64,000 bases of DNA from CAVVGB01 sp963747715 (GCA_963747715.1 CAVVGB010000009.1:248001-312000), one strand, 5' to 3'. Numbered from the stretch's first letter, positions 18,642 through 27,360 are shown. Numbers and translations are program-made. Notes: a model not told the origin generated them from the letters alone.

Positions 18642-19391
18642 CTAGAAGCGCCCGCCGCGCCTGTAAGCCCGTCGGGAGGCGACTTCGTGGGCGTCGTCCT
18701 CGAAGTCGTCAGGAAGAGGATCGAGCGGCGGCGGCTCGCCGAGGCGGTGGGCGAGGGCCTGGGCGAGCAGCCAATCGGCGAGCCACGAGTTCCGCGGCAG
18801 CAACGGGCCGTGGAGATACGTTCCGACGGCACGGCCGAGCCGGCAGCCCTCGAAGCCGTCCTCGCCGTTGTTGCCGAAGCCGGCGACGACTCGCCCGAGT
18901 GGGTCGGCGCCCTCGTCGAGGAACGTCCTGCCGGCGTGATTCTCGAACCCTGCGAGCGTGCGGGTGAGGCCCGGATCGAGGCGGCACTCGAGGAGGACGT
19001 CGCCGATCATGCGCTTCTCGCCCGCGATGGTGTGCAATGGGAAGAGGCCCACGCCGGGAAGCTCGGCGCCCGAGCGGTCGCGATAGAAGCTTCCAAGTAG
19101 CTGGTAGCCGCCGCAGACGGCCAGAAGCGCGGCGCCGTCGTCGACAGCGGCGATGATCTCCGGCCCCTTGGCTGCCAGGTCCGGAGCGATCAGCGCCTGC
19201 TCGCGGTCCTGGCCGCCGCCGATGTAGAGCAGGTCGTACTCGCCTGCCCGGATGGGCTCGTCGACGCCGATCGGCCGGTAGTCGAGCTCGATGCCGCGCC
19301 AGGAGGCGCGCCGGTCGAGCACCGCCATGTTGCCGCGGTCGGCGTAGATGTTCAGGTAGTCGGGATAGAGATGTCCGAGGACGACCTTCAC
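18642..19391 (-). CDS. gatD: Lipid II isoglutaminyl synthase, glutaminase subunit GatD
   Basis: GatD supplies ammonia to MurT for amidating D-Glu of the lipid II stem peptide. It is a 249-residue class I glutamine amidotransferase of the CobB/CobQ type. The nucleophile is Cys in LLAVCGGYQLLG and the catalytic His lies in GTYLHGPLLPRN. The N-terminus VVLGHLYPDYLNIYADRGN is typical. The GTG start is eight bases after the murT stop. It is convergent with the Nudix gene. Confidence 0.93.
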   Translation of the reverse strand: MKVVLGHLYPDYLNIYADRGNMAVLDRRASWRGIELDYRPIGVDEPIRAGEYDLLYIGGGQDREQALIAPDLAAKGPEIIAAVDDGAALLAVCGGYQLLGSFYRDRSGAELPGVGLFPLHTIAGEKRMIGDVLLECRLDPGLTRTLAGFENHAGRTFLDEGADPLGRVVAGFGNNGEDGFEGCRLGRAVGTYLHGPLLPRNSWLADWLLAQALAHRLGEPPPLDPLPDDFEDDAHEVASRRAYRRGGRF

Positions 19392-19399
19392 GCGACTCC

Positions 19400-20762
19400 T
19401 CAGGCTGCTTCCCAGTACGGGCGGACGAGCCCTCGCTCGGCGGCGATGCGCCGCAGCGCGAGCATGGCGGTGTAGGTGGGAAGAACGACGAGCTCCCCGC
19501 CGGGCGGCGTCAGCTCGAGACCGCGGTCGAGTGCACGCTCGAACTGCGGCAGCACCTCGATGCGCTCGGGTGCGAGCCCGCCGTACTTGAAGCGAAGCGC
19601 CAGCTCGTGGGCGCGCTCGCCCGTCACGACCAGTCGCTCGAGCGAGCCGATGAGCGGCTCGAAGTCCACGTCCCATATCCAGGAGACGTCGCGGCCGTCG
19701 GCGATCGCGTCGTTGAGCGCGACGACGGCGAGCTTGGGCGGTGCGCCCTCGACGAGCGTGCGCACGACCTCGTTGCCGCCGGCTGGGTTCTTGACGAGCA
19801 GCAATGAGCACGTCACGGTCTTCCACCGCGATCCGCTCGAAGCGGCCGAACGCGGCGCGAAAGTCGGATAGCCCCGTTTCGACCTGGTCGAGGGTCGCTC
19901 CGAGGACGAGAGCGAGAGAAGCCGCGGCGAGCGCGTTGTAGACGTTGTAGAGACCCGGCAGCGAAAGCCTCACGCTGCGGTTCCCCTGGGGCGTGACGAG
20001 CTCGAACTCGGTCGCCTCGAGACCCCTCAGGGCGACGGACCGGGCCGCGACGTCGAGCGGCGGCCGCGCGTTTCCGCACGAGGGGCAGTGGAAGTCTCCG
20101 AGGTGGCCGACGTAGGCGGCGCGGTAGGCGTACGGCCTCCCGCAGGCCACGCAGTACTTGGAGTCGGCGGCGTGGGAGAGTCGCTCCCGGGCGACGGTGG
20201 GATCGTCCAGGCCGAAGCGGAGGACGTTGGCGCGGCCCTTCGCGATGTCGGCGATCAGTGGATCGTCGGCGTTGGCCACCGTCCACGACGCCGGGTCGAG
20301 CTCGGCCACCGCGCCGCGCCACCGCTCGGCGATGAGCTCGAGCTCGCCGTAGCGGTCGAGCTGGTCGCGAAAGAGGTTTCCGAGGCAGACGGCCTGCGGC
20401 CGCACGCGGCGGCAGATGTCGGGAAACGCCCCCTCGTCGACTTCGAAGAGCCCCAGCTCGGCATCGGAGTGGGCGAGGAGGGCGGAGGCCACCCCGGACA
20501 CGAGGTTTGCGCCGGCGCGGTTGTGGGCGAGGCGGACCCGGCCCCGCAAGGTGCCGGCCACGATGGCCGCGGTGGTCGTCTTGCCGTTCGTGCCGGAGAT
20601 GAGCGCGGAGCCCAGGGGCAGTCGCCGGGCCAGGGTCGAGAGCGCGCCCGGATCGATCGTGGCGAGCAGCTTCCCCGGCAGCGTCGTTCCCCCGCCGCGC
20701 CCGGCGAGCCGCGAGACGCGTCCCGCTGCGCGCGCGGCCGCGATTTCAAGCGCGAGGCGCAC
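19400..20762 (-). CDS. murT: Lipid II isoglutaminyl synthase, ligase subunit MurT (one frameshift)
   Basis: MurT activates the alpha-carboxylate of D-Glu in lipid II and amidates it with ammonia from GatD. The Mur-ligase P-loop is SGTNGKTT. A four-Cys zinc ribbon (CVACGRPYAYR and CPSCG), peculiar to MurT, lies in the central domain. The C-terminal DUF1727 part starts CSLLLVKNPAGGNEV. The frame changes near 19819, where GAAGACCGTGACG would be continuous if one C were absent. About 453 residues result. GTG start at 20762, divergent from the subtilisin. Confidence 0.92.
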
Positions 20763-20820
20763 CGCGGAAAGTCTACGTCCCTCGAACGGGTGAACTTGCG
20801 GCTCTCACCCGGCAGAGGGA

Positions 20821-20840
20821 TGCCCGGGCCCACCCGGGCA
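20821..20840. other. Perfect hairpin in the murT-subtilisin intergenic region
   Basis: TGCCCGGG and CCCGGGCA pair perfectly around a CCCA loop. It sits in the 138-base divergent gap, about 60 bases before the subtilisin ATG. There is no T-run, so it is not an obvious intrinsic terminator. It could be part of a structured 5' leader. Confidence 0.4.
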
Positions 20841-20900
20841 CCTACGTTGGGACGCAGAACTGCGGCCCGCGCCCCGGCGCGGAAAGGGAGAAAACAGTAG

Positions 20901-22758
20901 ATGCGGCTCATGCGGCCTGAGGAAGAGAAGAACGCGACCGTTCGTTCGAGTGCCCTGTGGGGCAAGGGCGGGCGCGGCCTGCTTTCGAGCTTGGCCGTCG
21001 TCGTGGCCCTGGCGGCCCCGACCGCCGCTCTCGCCGAGGAAGGCTCCGGCAGCAGCGGAAGCGCCTCGTTCAAGGCCTATACCTCGCCCGGGCTCCTGAA
21101 TTCGGCTCGCCTGGCCCCCGGCAAGACGTTCGACGTCATCGTCGACGGCACACACGGGCAAGTCGACCGCCGACGTCGCTCGGGAAGTGAAGAGGGTCGA
21201 TGGCTGACGTTCCGGGCAAGGGCCTGGGCCTGCGCCTTCGCTACTCGTTGATCAACGCGACGGCCGCGCAGCTCACGGGCCGGCAGATCCTCACGCTCGC
21301 GCGGCGCAGCGGCATCGAGTCGATCACGACCGACGCACCGGTCGTTCTCACCGGGCTCTCGAGCAAGCAGCGCTGGCCCTTCGTGTCCGGCGTCCAGAAG
21401 TTCTGGTCGGGCGGGTCTTCCGTCGCGACCCCGACGATCGCCATCGTCGACTCCGGCATTCGAGGCCTCGCGCGCCGACTTCGGCGGGCGCGTGCTCGCC
21501 GAGGTCAACCTCACGTCCCTCGCGCCCAACTCGCCAGGCGACGGCCGCGGCCACGGCACCTTCGTCGCTGGCATCGCCGCGGGCAGCGGCAGACGGCTAC
21601 GCCGGCGCAGCTCCCGGTTCGCCGATCGTCTCGATCGACGTCATGGACGACCAGGGCATGGCCATGACGCGCGACGTCATCCGCGCCGCCGACTGGATCT
21701 ACGCGAACAAGGACGCGTACAAGATCCGCGTCGCCAACTTCTCGCTGCACTCGGCGCACCCGAACAGCTTCATGTACGACCCGCTGAACAAGGCGGTCGA
21801 GAGGCTCTGGTTCAGCGGCGTCGTCGTCGTCGCTGCAGCCGGCAACTACGGCGTCGACGGCCTGCCGAGCGGCATGCCGTTCGCGCCCGGCAACGATCCG
21901 TTCGTGATCACGGTCGGCGCCGACGACATCGACGGCTCCGTTTCGACGATGAACGACCTCGCGGCTCCGTGGTCGGCCTACGGCTACACGCTCGACGGCT
22001 TCGCGAAGCCCGACGTCGCCGCGCCCGGCCGCTTCATCGTCGGCCCGGTGCCTGCGACCTCCACGCTCGCGCTCGAACGCACCGACGAGCGTCGTCGCCC
22101 CCGGCTACATGCAGCTCTCCGGTACCTCGTTCGCAGCGCCGATCGTCGCTGGTGCGGCAGCGCAGATCCTCTCCGCGCATCCGAACTGGACGCCCGGACG
22201 AGGTCAAGGGCGCACTCATGGTCTCGGCCGGCGCGCGTCGCCGAGCGCCGCACCGCTCTCGGTCGGCGTCGGCGTCGTGGACGTGGCGAAGGCGGTCGCG
22301 CTGTCGAGCGCGCCGAACCCGAACCTCGCTCTCAACCGCTTCGTCGTCTCGGCGAGCGGCGGCTCCGGCAAGGCCTTCGACGCAGGCCGCCTGGTCGATG
22401 GCCGCGCTGGTCGACGCCGCCTGGGCGTCGGCTGCCTGGTCGAGCGCCGCCTGGGCCTCGGCAGCCTGGTCGAGCGCCGCTGGGCGTCGGCCGCCTGGTC
22501 GAGCGCCGCCTGGGCCTCGGCCGCCTGGGCGAGCGCGGCCTGGGCTCGGCCGCCTGGTCGTCGATCTCGACGAGGACGCGGCGTGGGCATCGTTCTCCTA
22601 CGCGGACAACGCCGAAGGCGAGCATGAGCTCGGACGGAGAGTTCGTCGATCCGGCAGAGCTCGAGGCCTTGGGCCTGGCCACTCAGACGACGTCCCGGAC
22701 CACCACTGTCGCCCGAGACACCTCTACACTGCCCGCAGACACCGCGACACTGCCCTAA
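20901..22758 (+). pseudogene. Secreted subtilisin-family (S8) serine peptidase, many frameshifts
   Basis: This is an exported subtilase. AGGGAG lies ten bases before the ATG. A pre-signal segment carries SALWGKGGRG, followed by a hydrophobic signal ending near AALAEEG. The triad is complete but spread over frames: Asp in AIVDSGI (codon 21449), His in DGRGHGTFVAG (21552) and Ser in LSGTSFAAPIVAG (22127). The C-terminus holds Ala-Ala-Trp repeats and then an acidic, Thr-rich tail. Frame changes occur near 21156, 21197, 21461, 21590, 22090, 22197, 22385 and further on. Most are +1. The coding pattern between them is intact, so I read this as one gene of about 610 residues with sequence errors rather than old decay. 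Confidence 0.8.
22395..22560 (+). repeat. Tandem repeats encoding Ala-Ala-Trp units at the subtilisin C-terminus
   Basis: About nine near-identical 15-base units of the type GCGTCGGCCGCCTGG encode (A/S)SAAW in tandem. Reading frame is lost and regained inside the array by single-base gaps near 22490 and 22553. Because the units are so alike, both slippage and assembly error are likely here. Confidence 0.75.
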
Positions 22759-22769
22759 GGACGCATGCG

Positions 22770-22853
22770 ATGAAGCACGGAAGCGAAACCGGACTGCGAC
22801 TGAGCGCCCTCTGGGGCAGCGGCGGACGGGGCCGCCTCAGAGTGACCTCCTAA
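22770..22853 (+). CDS. 27-residue peptide carrying the SALWG(S)GGRG motif
   Basis: A short open frame starts at ATG 22770 with AAGGA at 22757-22761. Its peptide reads MKHGSETGLRL, then SALWGSGGRG, then RLRVTS. The ten-residue core repeats SALWGKGGRG from the N-terminus of the subtilisin just upstream. It lies 11 bases after the subtilisin stop and 58 bases before the diguanylate cyclase start. It could be a leader peptide, a secreted signal or a duplicated fragment of the subtilisin start. I know of no assigned function. Confidence 0.5.
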   Translation: MKHGSETGLRLSALWGSGGRGRLRVTS

Positions 22854-22886
22854 GCGGCTAACTCGGCGGCGGAAAACGCCGATAAA

Positions 22887-22902
22887 CGAAGCGAGCGCTT
22901 CG
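22887..22902. promoter_or_regulatory. Palindrome upstream of the diguanylate cyclase
   Basis: CGAAGCG-AG-CGCTTCG is a perfect seven-base inverted repeat ten bases before the GTG start. A smaller hairpin (GGCG-GAAAA-CGCC) lies about 15 bases upstream. They may form an operator or a leader structure. Confidence 0.35.
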
Positions 22903-22911
22903 AGCCAAGAC

Positions 22912-24153
22912 GTGGAGACCGCGATCGACAACCAGCTCTCTCGTGGAGCGAAGATCTATCTGACCGCGGTGGCGGCCCTCGCGGCCGCCATCGCCGTTCC
23001 GCAGCTCGTTGAGCTCTCGCCCGACGAGGCAGGACTGGGTCGAGTTCATTCTTCTCGCCGGCGGCGCGGCCGTCGCCCAGCTCTTCGTCGTCAAGACGCC
23101 CCGCGACCAGTCGTACCACACGTCGATCGTCTTCGTGCATGCCGGCGGTCTTCCTGCTGCCGCTCGAGCTGGTCGTGCTGATGGCGGTCGTGCAGCACGT
23201 CCCGGAGTGGCTGAAGGTTCGCTACCCCTGGTTCATCCAGTCGTTCAACATCTGCAATCACACGATCAATCTCGTCGCTGCGTGGGCGACGGTCAGGCTC
23301 GTTCTCGAGGCATGGCCCGGCGGTGAAAAGACCGCGATCGCGGTCGGCAGGGCTCGCTGCCTCCGCCGTGTACGTCGGCGCCGAACCACATTCTCCTCGG
23401 CGTCATGCTCAAGCTCGGCCGCGGCCACGGCTTCCGCGAGACCGGGTTGTTCTCGGTCGAGAGCCTGACCACCGACCTCGTGCTCGCCGGCCTCGGCATC
23501 GTGCTCACGGTCCTCTGGACGAGACAACCCGTGGTTGATCCCCGCCGTGATCGCGCCGCTCATCCTGATCCACCGCTCGCTCTCGGTTCCGGCTCTCCAG
23601 GAGGAAGCGCGCGTCGATCCCGAAGACGGGTCTCTACAACGCGCGCCACTTCTCGGCGCACCTGCGCGACGAGCTCGCGCGGGCCGCCCGGTTCGACCGA
23701 CCGATGTCGATCGTCATGGCGGACCTCGACCTCCTGCGCGACATCAACAACTCGTACGGCCACCTTGCCGGCGACGCCGTCCTCAAGGGGATCGCCGAGA
23801 TCTTCATGAACCAGCTGCGCCACTACGACGTCCCGGCGCGCTTCGGCGGCGAGGAGTTCGCGATTCTCCTACCGGAGACGACGCCCGAGCAGGCGCTCGA
23901 GATCGCCGAGCGCATCCGGCGCGCTGGTCGCGGACACGCGCTTCGAGGTCGAGACGTCCAGCGAGCCGATCCGCGCGACCGTCTCGCTCGGCGTCGCCGG
24001 CTATCCGAAGCACGGCGCCGACGCCAACGAGCTCATCCACCAGGCCGACCTCGCGGTCTATCGGGCCAAGCTCCAGGGACGCAACCGCGCGCTGACCGCC
24101 AGCTCCGAGCCGCCCCTCGCTGCCGGCCGAGCTCGAGGCGACGGCTCACTGCG
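22912..24153 (+). pseudogene. Membrane-bound diguanylate cyclase (GGEEF), many frameshifts
   Basis: This would make cyclic di-GMP at the membrane. Reading across frames gives several hydrophobic helices (TAVAALAAAIAVPQLVEL, FILLAGGAAVAQLFVV, AVFLLPLELVVLMAVV and more). A GGDEF domain follows: MSIVMADLDLLRDINNSYGH, active site RFGGEEFAILLPE, and IRATVSLGVAGYPKHG. RHYD lies five residues before GGEEF and matches the inhibitory I-site RxxD. Frame changes of +1 lie near 23034, 23140, 23347, 23385, 23527, 23607, 23930 and 24117. The downstream end is uncertain; a fusion with the next gene is possible. The GTG start has no clear Shine-Dalgarno. Confidence 0.75.
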
Positions 24154-25623
24154 GTGCCCGACGACGCCGAGGTCACGGTGCCCGCGCCGCGCGCGCTTCC
24201 GCAGCACCCGGATCCCGACCGCCAGGCCCAGTCGCGACCGCACGCGACCGCAGGGCCGCGCTTCGTCGCGCTCTCGCCGGTTCTCGCCACGCTCGTCGCG
24301 CTCGTCACGGTCGGCGGGCTCGCGGCCGGGGTCCTCGGCATCGTCTACGGCTCCGTCGACAGCATCATCGGCCTTCTGGCCGTCGTCGCGCTCGTGGCCG
24401 GGGGCCAGGCGCTTGCGCTCGAGTTCGAAGGCGGGTCGGGCTCGATCTCGGTCAGCGCTGTCGGCGTCCTCGCCGGCGTGGCGATCTTCGGCACAGACGC
24501 GGCGCTTCCGCTTGCGATCGCGACCGCCGCGGTCGCGTGGAGCTGGGGGAGGAGCCCGATCTACTACCTGCTCTACAACGTCGGCGCGCTCACGCTCGCG
24601 TCCGTCGCTGCGGCGGGAGTCTTCTCCGTCACGTGGCAGCACACGGACGCTGGGCGGCTCATCCACATCCTCGTCGGCGTCGCCGCGGGCGGCGTGTACT
24701 ACGTCGTCAACACGGGGCTGACCTCGGCCGCCATGGCGCTCGAGGGTCACAACTCGTGGTTCCGCGTCTGGAAGGAGCGGTTCTCGTGGCTCTTCCCGCA
24801 CTACTTCGCCTTCGGCGCGGTCGGCGCGGCGATTGCCCTCGCCTACGAGCCGCTCGGCTTCTTCAGCCTCGGGATCTTCGTGCTTCCGCTCCTCCTCATG
24901 CGCAAGACGATGGCCGCATACCTCGGTCACACGGAGCGCTCGACGAAACAGCTGCGCCAGGCCGCGCAGACGATCAAGACGCAGAACGTCTCGCTCGAGC
25001 AGGCCAACCGTTTGCTGCGCGAGCGCTCGACGGCGGCGATGGAGAGCCTGTCGGCGACGGTGGACGCGCGCGACGCCTACACGGCCGGCCACTCGCGCCG
25101 CGTGCAGCAGCTCGCGCTGGCGATCGGCCGCGAGCTGGGCCTTTCGCAGGCCGAGCTCGACCTGCTCGGACATGCCGCGCTCTTCCATGACATCGGCAAG
25201 CTCGCCGTGCCCGACGCCATCCTCTTGAAGCCTTCGAGCCTGACCGACGACGAGTGGTCGCTCATGCAGCGCCACTCCGACGAGGGTGCGCGCATCATCG
25301 ACCGCCTCGGCTTCCTCGACAACGCGGTTCCGGCCATCCGCCACCACCACGAGCGTTACGACGGCACCGGCTATCCCGACGGCCTCGCCGGCGAGGACAT
25401 TCCGCTCGGCGCGCGCATCATCCACGTCGCGGATGCGCTCGACTCGATGTTGACGACGCGCATCTACCGCGCGGCACGCCCGGCCAACGATGCGCTCGAG
25501 GAGCTGCGCCGCGGGTCGGGGACACAGTTCTGCCCGCGCTGCGTCACGGCTCTCGAGCGACTGCTTCAGGGCGAACTCGAGGCCGAGCGCGTACGGGCGC
25601 CGGCGCTCGCGAACGCTTCCTAG
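24154..25623 (+). CDS. Membrane HD-GYP domain protein (probable cyclic di-GMP phosphodiesterase)
   Basis: The N-terminal half has about seven to eight membrane helices. A short coiled coil follows (around QLRQAAQTIKTQNVSLEQAN), then an HD-GYP domain. Key motifs are HSRRVQQLALAIG, LFHDIGKLAVPDAILLKP, IRHHHERYDGTGYPDGLAGE and DALDSMLTTRIYR. HD-GYP proteins with these residues usually degrade cyclic di-GMP. The GTG at 24154 is the most likely start (489 residues). The tail reads GTQFCPRCVTALE where related proteins usually have FDP. It directly follows the cyclase, so synthesis and breakdown are paired. Confidence 0.88.
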   Translation: MPDDAEVTVPAPRALPQHPDPDRQAQSRPHATAGPRFVALSPVLATLVALVTVGGLAAGVLGIVYGSVDSIIGLLAVVALVAGGQALALEFEGGSGSISVSAVGVLAGVAIFGTDAALPLAIATAAVAWSWGRSPIYYLLYNVGALTLASVAAAGVFSVTWQHTDAGRLIHILVGVAAGGVYYVVNTGLTSAAMALEGHNSWFRVWKERFSWLFPHYFAFGAVGAAIALAYEPLGFFSLGIFVLPLLLMRKTMAAYLGHTERSTKQLRQAAQTIKTQNVSLEQANRLLRERSTAAMESLSATVDARDAYTAGHSRRVQQLALAIGRELGLSQAELDLLGHAALFHDIGKLAVPDAILLKPSSLTDDEWSLMQRHSDEGARIIDRLGFLDNAVPAIRHHHERYDGTGYPDGLAGEDIPLGARIIHVADALDSMLTTRIYRAARPANDALEELRRGSGTQFCPRCVTALERLLQGELEAERVRAPALANAS

Positions 25624-25662
25624 CGTCCCCTTTCCGGCGCCGATTGGGTAGTGAGCGCGGTA

Positions 25663-25690
25663 TTGCGCTCCGTCCAGCCTGATCTATCCT
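25663..25690 (+). promoter_or_regulatory. Possible promoter of the repeat-domain protein
   Basis: TTGCGC (25663-25668) and TATCCT (25685-25690) are spaced by 16 bases. Transcription would start just before the GGAGG at 25697-25701, giving a very short leader. Confidence 0.35.
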
Positions 25691-25707
25691 TTTTGCGGAG
25701 GTTTCGC

Positions 25708-26592
25708 GTGCGACCCCTCGCGACCCAGGCGGTGGACCCAGCCGACGAGGCGGAGCTGGCCCAGTTCGCCTCCGGCCTGCGCCGGCGCTACTCCGACGAC
25801 GAGATCCTGGCGGAGCTCAAGGCATGCGCCGAGCGGATCGGCCGTTCCCCGACGATGAGGGAGTTCGTGCGCGACCGGCGAACGCGCGTGCATCCGCAGA
25901 CGGTCATCGAGCACTTCGGGACCTGGAACGCCGCAAAGCGAAAGGCAGGCCTCGCGCCGCGCCGGTTCGCCACGCGTGAGGAGCTGCTCGGCCACCTGCG
26001 CGACCTGGGGGAGGAGCTCGGGCGGATTCCGACGACACGCGACCTGCGCGAGCGCCGGGCCGCGATGCCCTCGAAGTCGCTCTACTGGCACACCTTCGGC
26101 TCGCTCTCGAACGCCCTCCGCGAGGCCGGCTTCGACGTTCCCCTGGGCGAGGAGCGGCTCAAGCGCGCTGTCGAGCAGGGCGCGCGCGTGGCGCGCCGGC
26201 TACGGCGCCTGCCGCGCTTCGCCGACTGGGCGCAGGCGAGCCGGCGCGACCCAAAGCTCTTCACCGAGTGGCAGGTGTACCGGCTCTTCGGCGCCAAGCG
26301 AGGCGCGTGGGCGCGCTTTCAGTACGCCGTTCGGGGCCGCTTGCTCGCGCAGGGAGTGGAGGTCGAAAGCGACGGCCGGGTGAAGAGGAGCTATCCCGCG
26401 GTGGCCGCGGCGAGTGCCGCGAGCCGCGCGAGGCAGAAGCGCCGCTCTTCCGGAGCCCGAACGGCTGGCAAGAGCGCTTCGGTGAAGGTCCGGTCGGGCT
26501 CGAAGGCCTCGCGGCGGGCAACGCGCCCGTCGACGAGCGCGAGCAAGCAGCCTTCCGGAACCTCGCGGGCGCGCAAGCGCACGCCGGCGTAG
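25708..26592 (+). CDS. Protein with homing-endonuclease-associated (HNH_repeat-like) repeats
   Basis: GGAGG at 25697-25701 selects the GTG at 25708 over an upstream GTG at 25651. Two clear repeats of about 55 residues are seen. The first runs from YSDDEILAELKACAERIGR through SPTMREFVRDRR to FGTWNAAKRKAGL; the second from EELLGHLRDLGEELGRIPTT to FGSLSNALREAGF. A third, diverged unit follows. Such repeats accompany HNH or LAGLIDADG nucleases and are thought to bind DNA, but no nuclease motif is visible. The last 70 residues are basic, low-complexity and overlap the opposite gene by 202 bases; the true end may be near 26383, where a TGA lies in another frame. Confidence 0.7.
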   Translation: MRPLATQAVDPADEAELAQFASGLRRRYSDDEILAELKACAERIGRSPTMREFVRDRRTRVHPQTVIEHFGTWNAAKRKAGLAPRRFATREELLGHLRDLGEELGRIPTTRDLRERRAAMPSKSLYWHTFGSLSNALREAGFDVPLGEERLKRAVEQGARVARRLRRLPRFADWAQASRRDPKLFTEWQVYRLFGAKRGAWARFQYAVRGRLLAQGVEVESDGRVKRSYPAVAAASAASRARQKRRSSGARTAGKSASVKVRSGSKASRRATRPSTSASKQPSGTSRARKRTPA

Positions 26593-27188
26593 CGCTCCAC
26601 GAGGTCGATCGCCTCGCGGGTCGAGGCGAAGAACGTCTCCTGACGCCCCTCGCCGATCCAAAGCGGGCGGCCGAAGCCGCGGGCGGTGAAGACAACGTCG
26701 GGGAGCCGCTCGTCGACCCATGCGGTCGCCATCGACCCGTACAGCTTCTCGAGGGCCTTGGCGCGGTTCGACTCGTGCTCGACGAGGGCGAAGATCGCCT
26801 CGGAGTCGACGGTCATCTCGGGCTCGGCCCGCTCGAAGCCGTAGTCGGAAAAGATCTGCTCGTCGTTCACGATGATCCCGTTGTGGATCCCGACGACGCC
26901 GCCGTGGCGGATCGGGTGGTTATTGGCGGGCAGAGCCGGGTGGCCCTTCGTGTAGTCGCGGACGTGGACGAGGAGCTGGGTCGCCTCGGCGGGGACCCGT
27001 ACGAGGTCGAGGAGCTCGCTGGCCCCGGTGCGCTGCTTGTGCACGGAAACCGGCACGTCATGCCCTCGGAAGGCGTATCCCGCGGCGTCGGCGCCGCGAC
27101 CGGAGATGGCTGCCAGGAGCGTCTGAGCTGCCAGCGTCTGAGTGACGCTGCTCTGGGAACTCAGGCTATATCCGGCAATACCGCACAA
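26391..27188 (-). CDS. Class II glutamine amidotransferase domain protein
   Basis: This is an Ntn-hydrolase amidotransferase resembling the N-terminal half of glucosamine-6-phosphate synthase. A TTG start puts Cys at position 2 (CGIAGYSLSS), the expected N-terminal nucleophile. Other marks are SGRGADAAGYAF, LLVHVRDYTKGHPA, GIHNGIIVNDEQIF and DSEAIFALVEHE. At 265 residues no isomerase or synthase domain follows, so the acceptor reaction is unknown. It is divergent from the sigma factor gene. The C-terminus overlaps the gene on the other strand. Confidence 0.85.
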   Translation of the reverse strand: MCGIAGYSLSSQSSVTQTLAAQTLLAAISGRGADAAGYAFRGHDVPVSVHKQRTGASELLDLVRVPAEATQLLVHVRDYTKGHPALPANNHPIRHGGVVGIHNGIIVNDEQIFSDYGFERAEPEMTVDSEAIFALVEHESNRAKALEKLYGSMATAWVDERLPDVVFTARGFGRPLWIGEGRQETFFASTREAIDLVERYAGVRLRAREVPEGCLLALVDGRVARREAFEPDRTFTEALLPAVRAPEERRFCLARLAALAAATAG

Positions 27189-27360
27189 ATCAGTTCTTTG
27201 TCCCGACCTTAAGAAGGACTTCGGACGGCGGCCGTTTGAATTTTCTGGCTGCCGAACTGCTTGGACACTATATCCACTCGGTTTCCGGCCTCCAATCCTG
27301 GATCCCTCGCCCGGGGGTGGCATCTCAAGCGGGGCTCGGGCGAGGCCGATACCTCGCCTC

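Noticed and set aside
20780..20890. Possible cyclic di-GMP-I riboswitch before the subtilisin, because of GGGACGCAGA
   Set aside because: Only this short match to the GGGACGCAAAG core is present. The upstream CACGCACAGGGCAAACC-type part and the expected helices are absent.
21150..24130. Programmed ribosomal frameshifting
   Set aside because: More than fifteen events in two genes, without a common slippery heptamer or downstream structure, cannot be a programmed mechanism.
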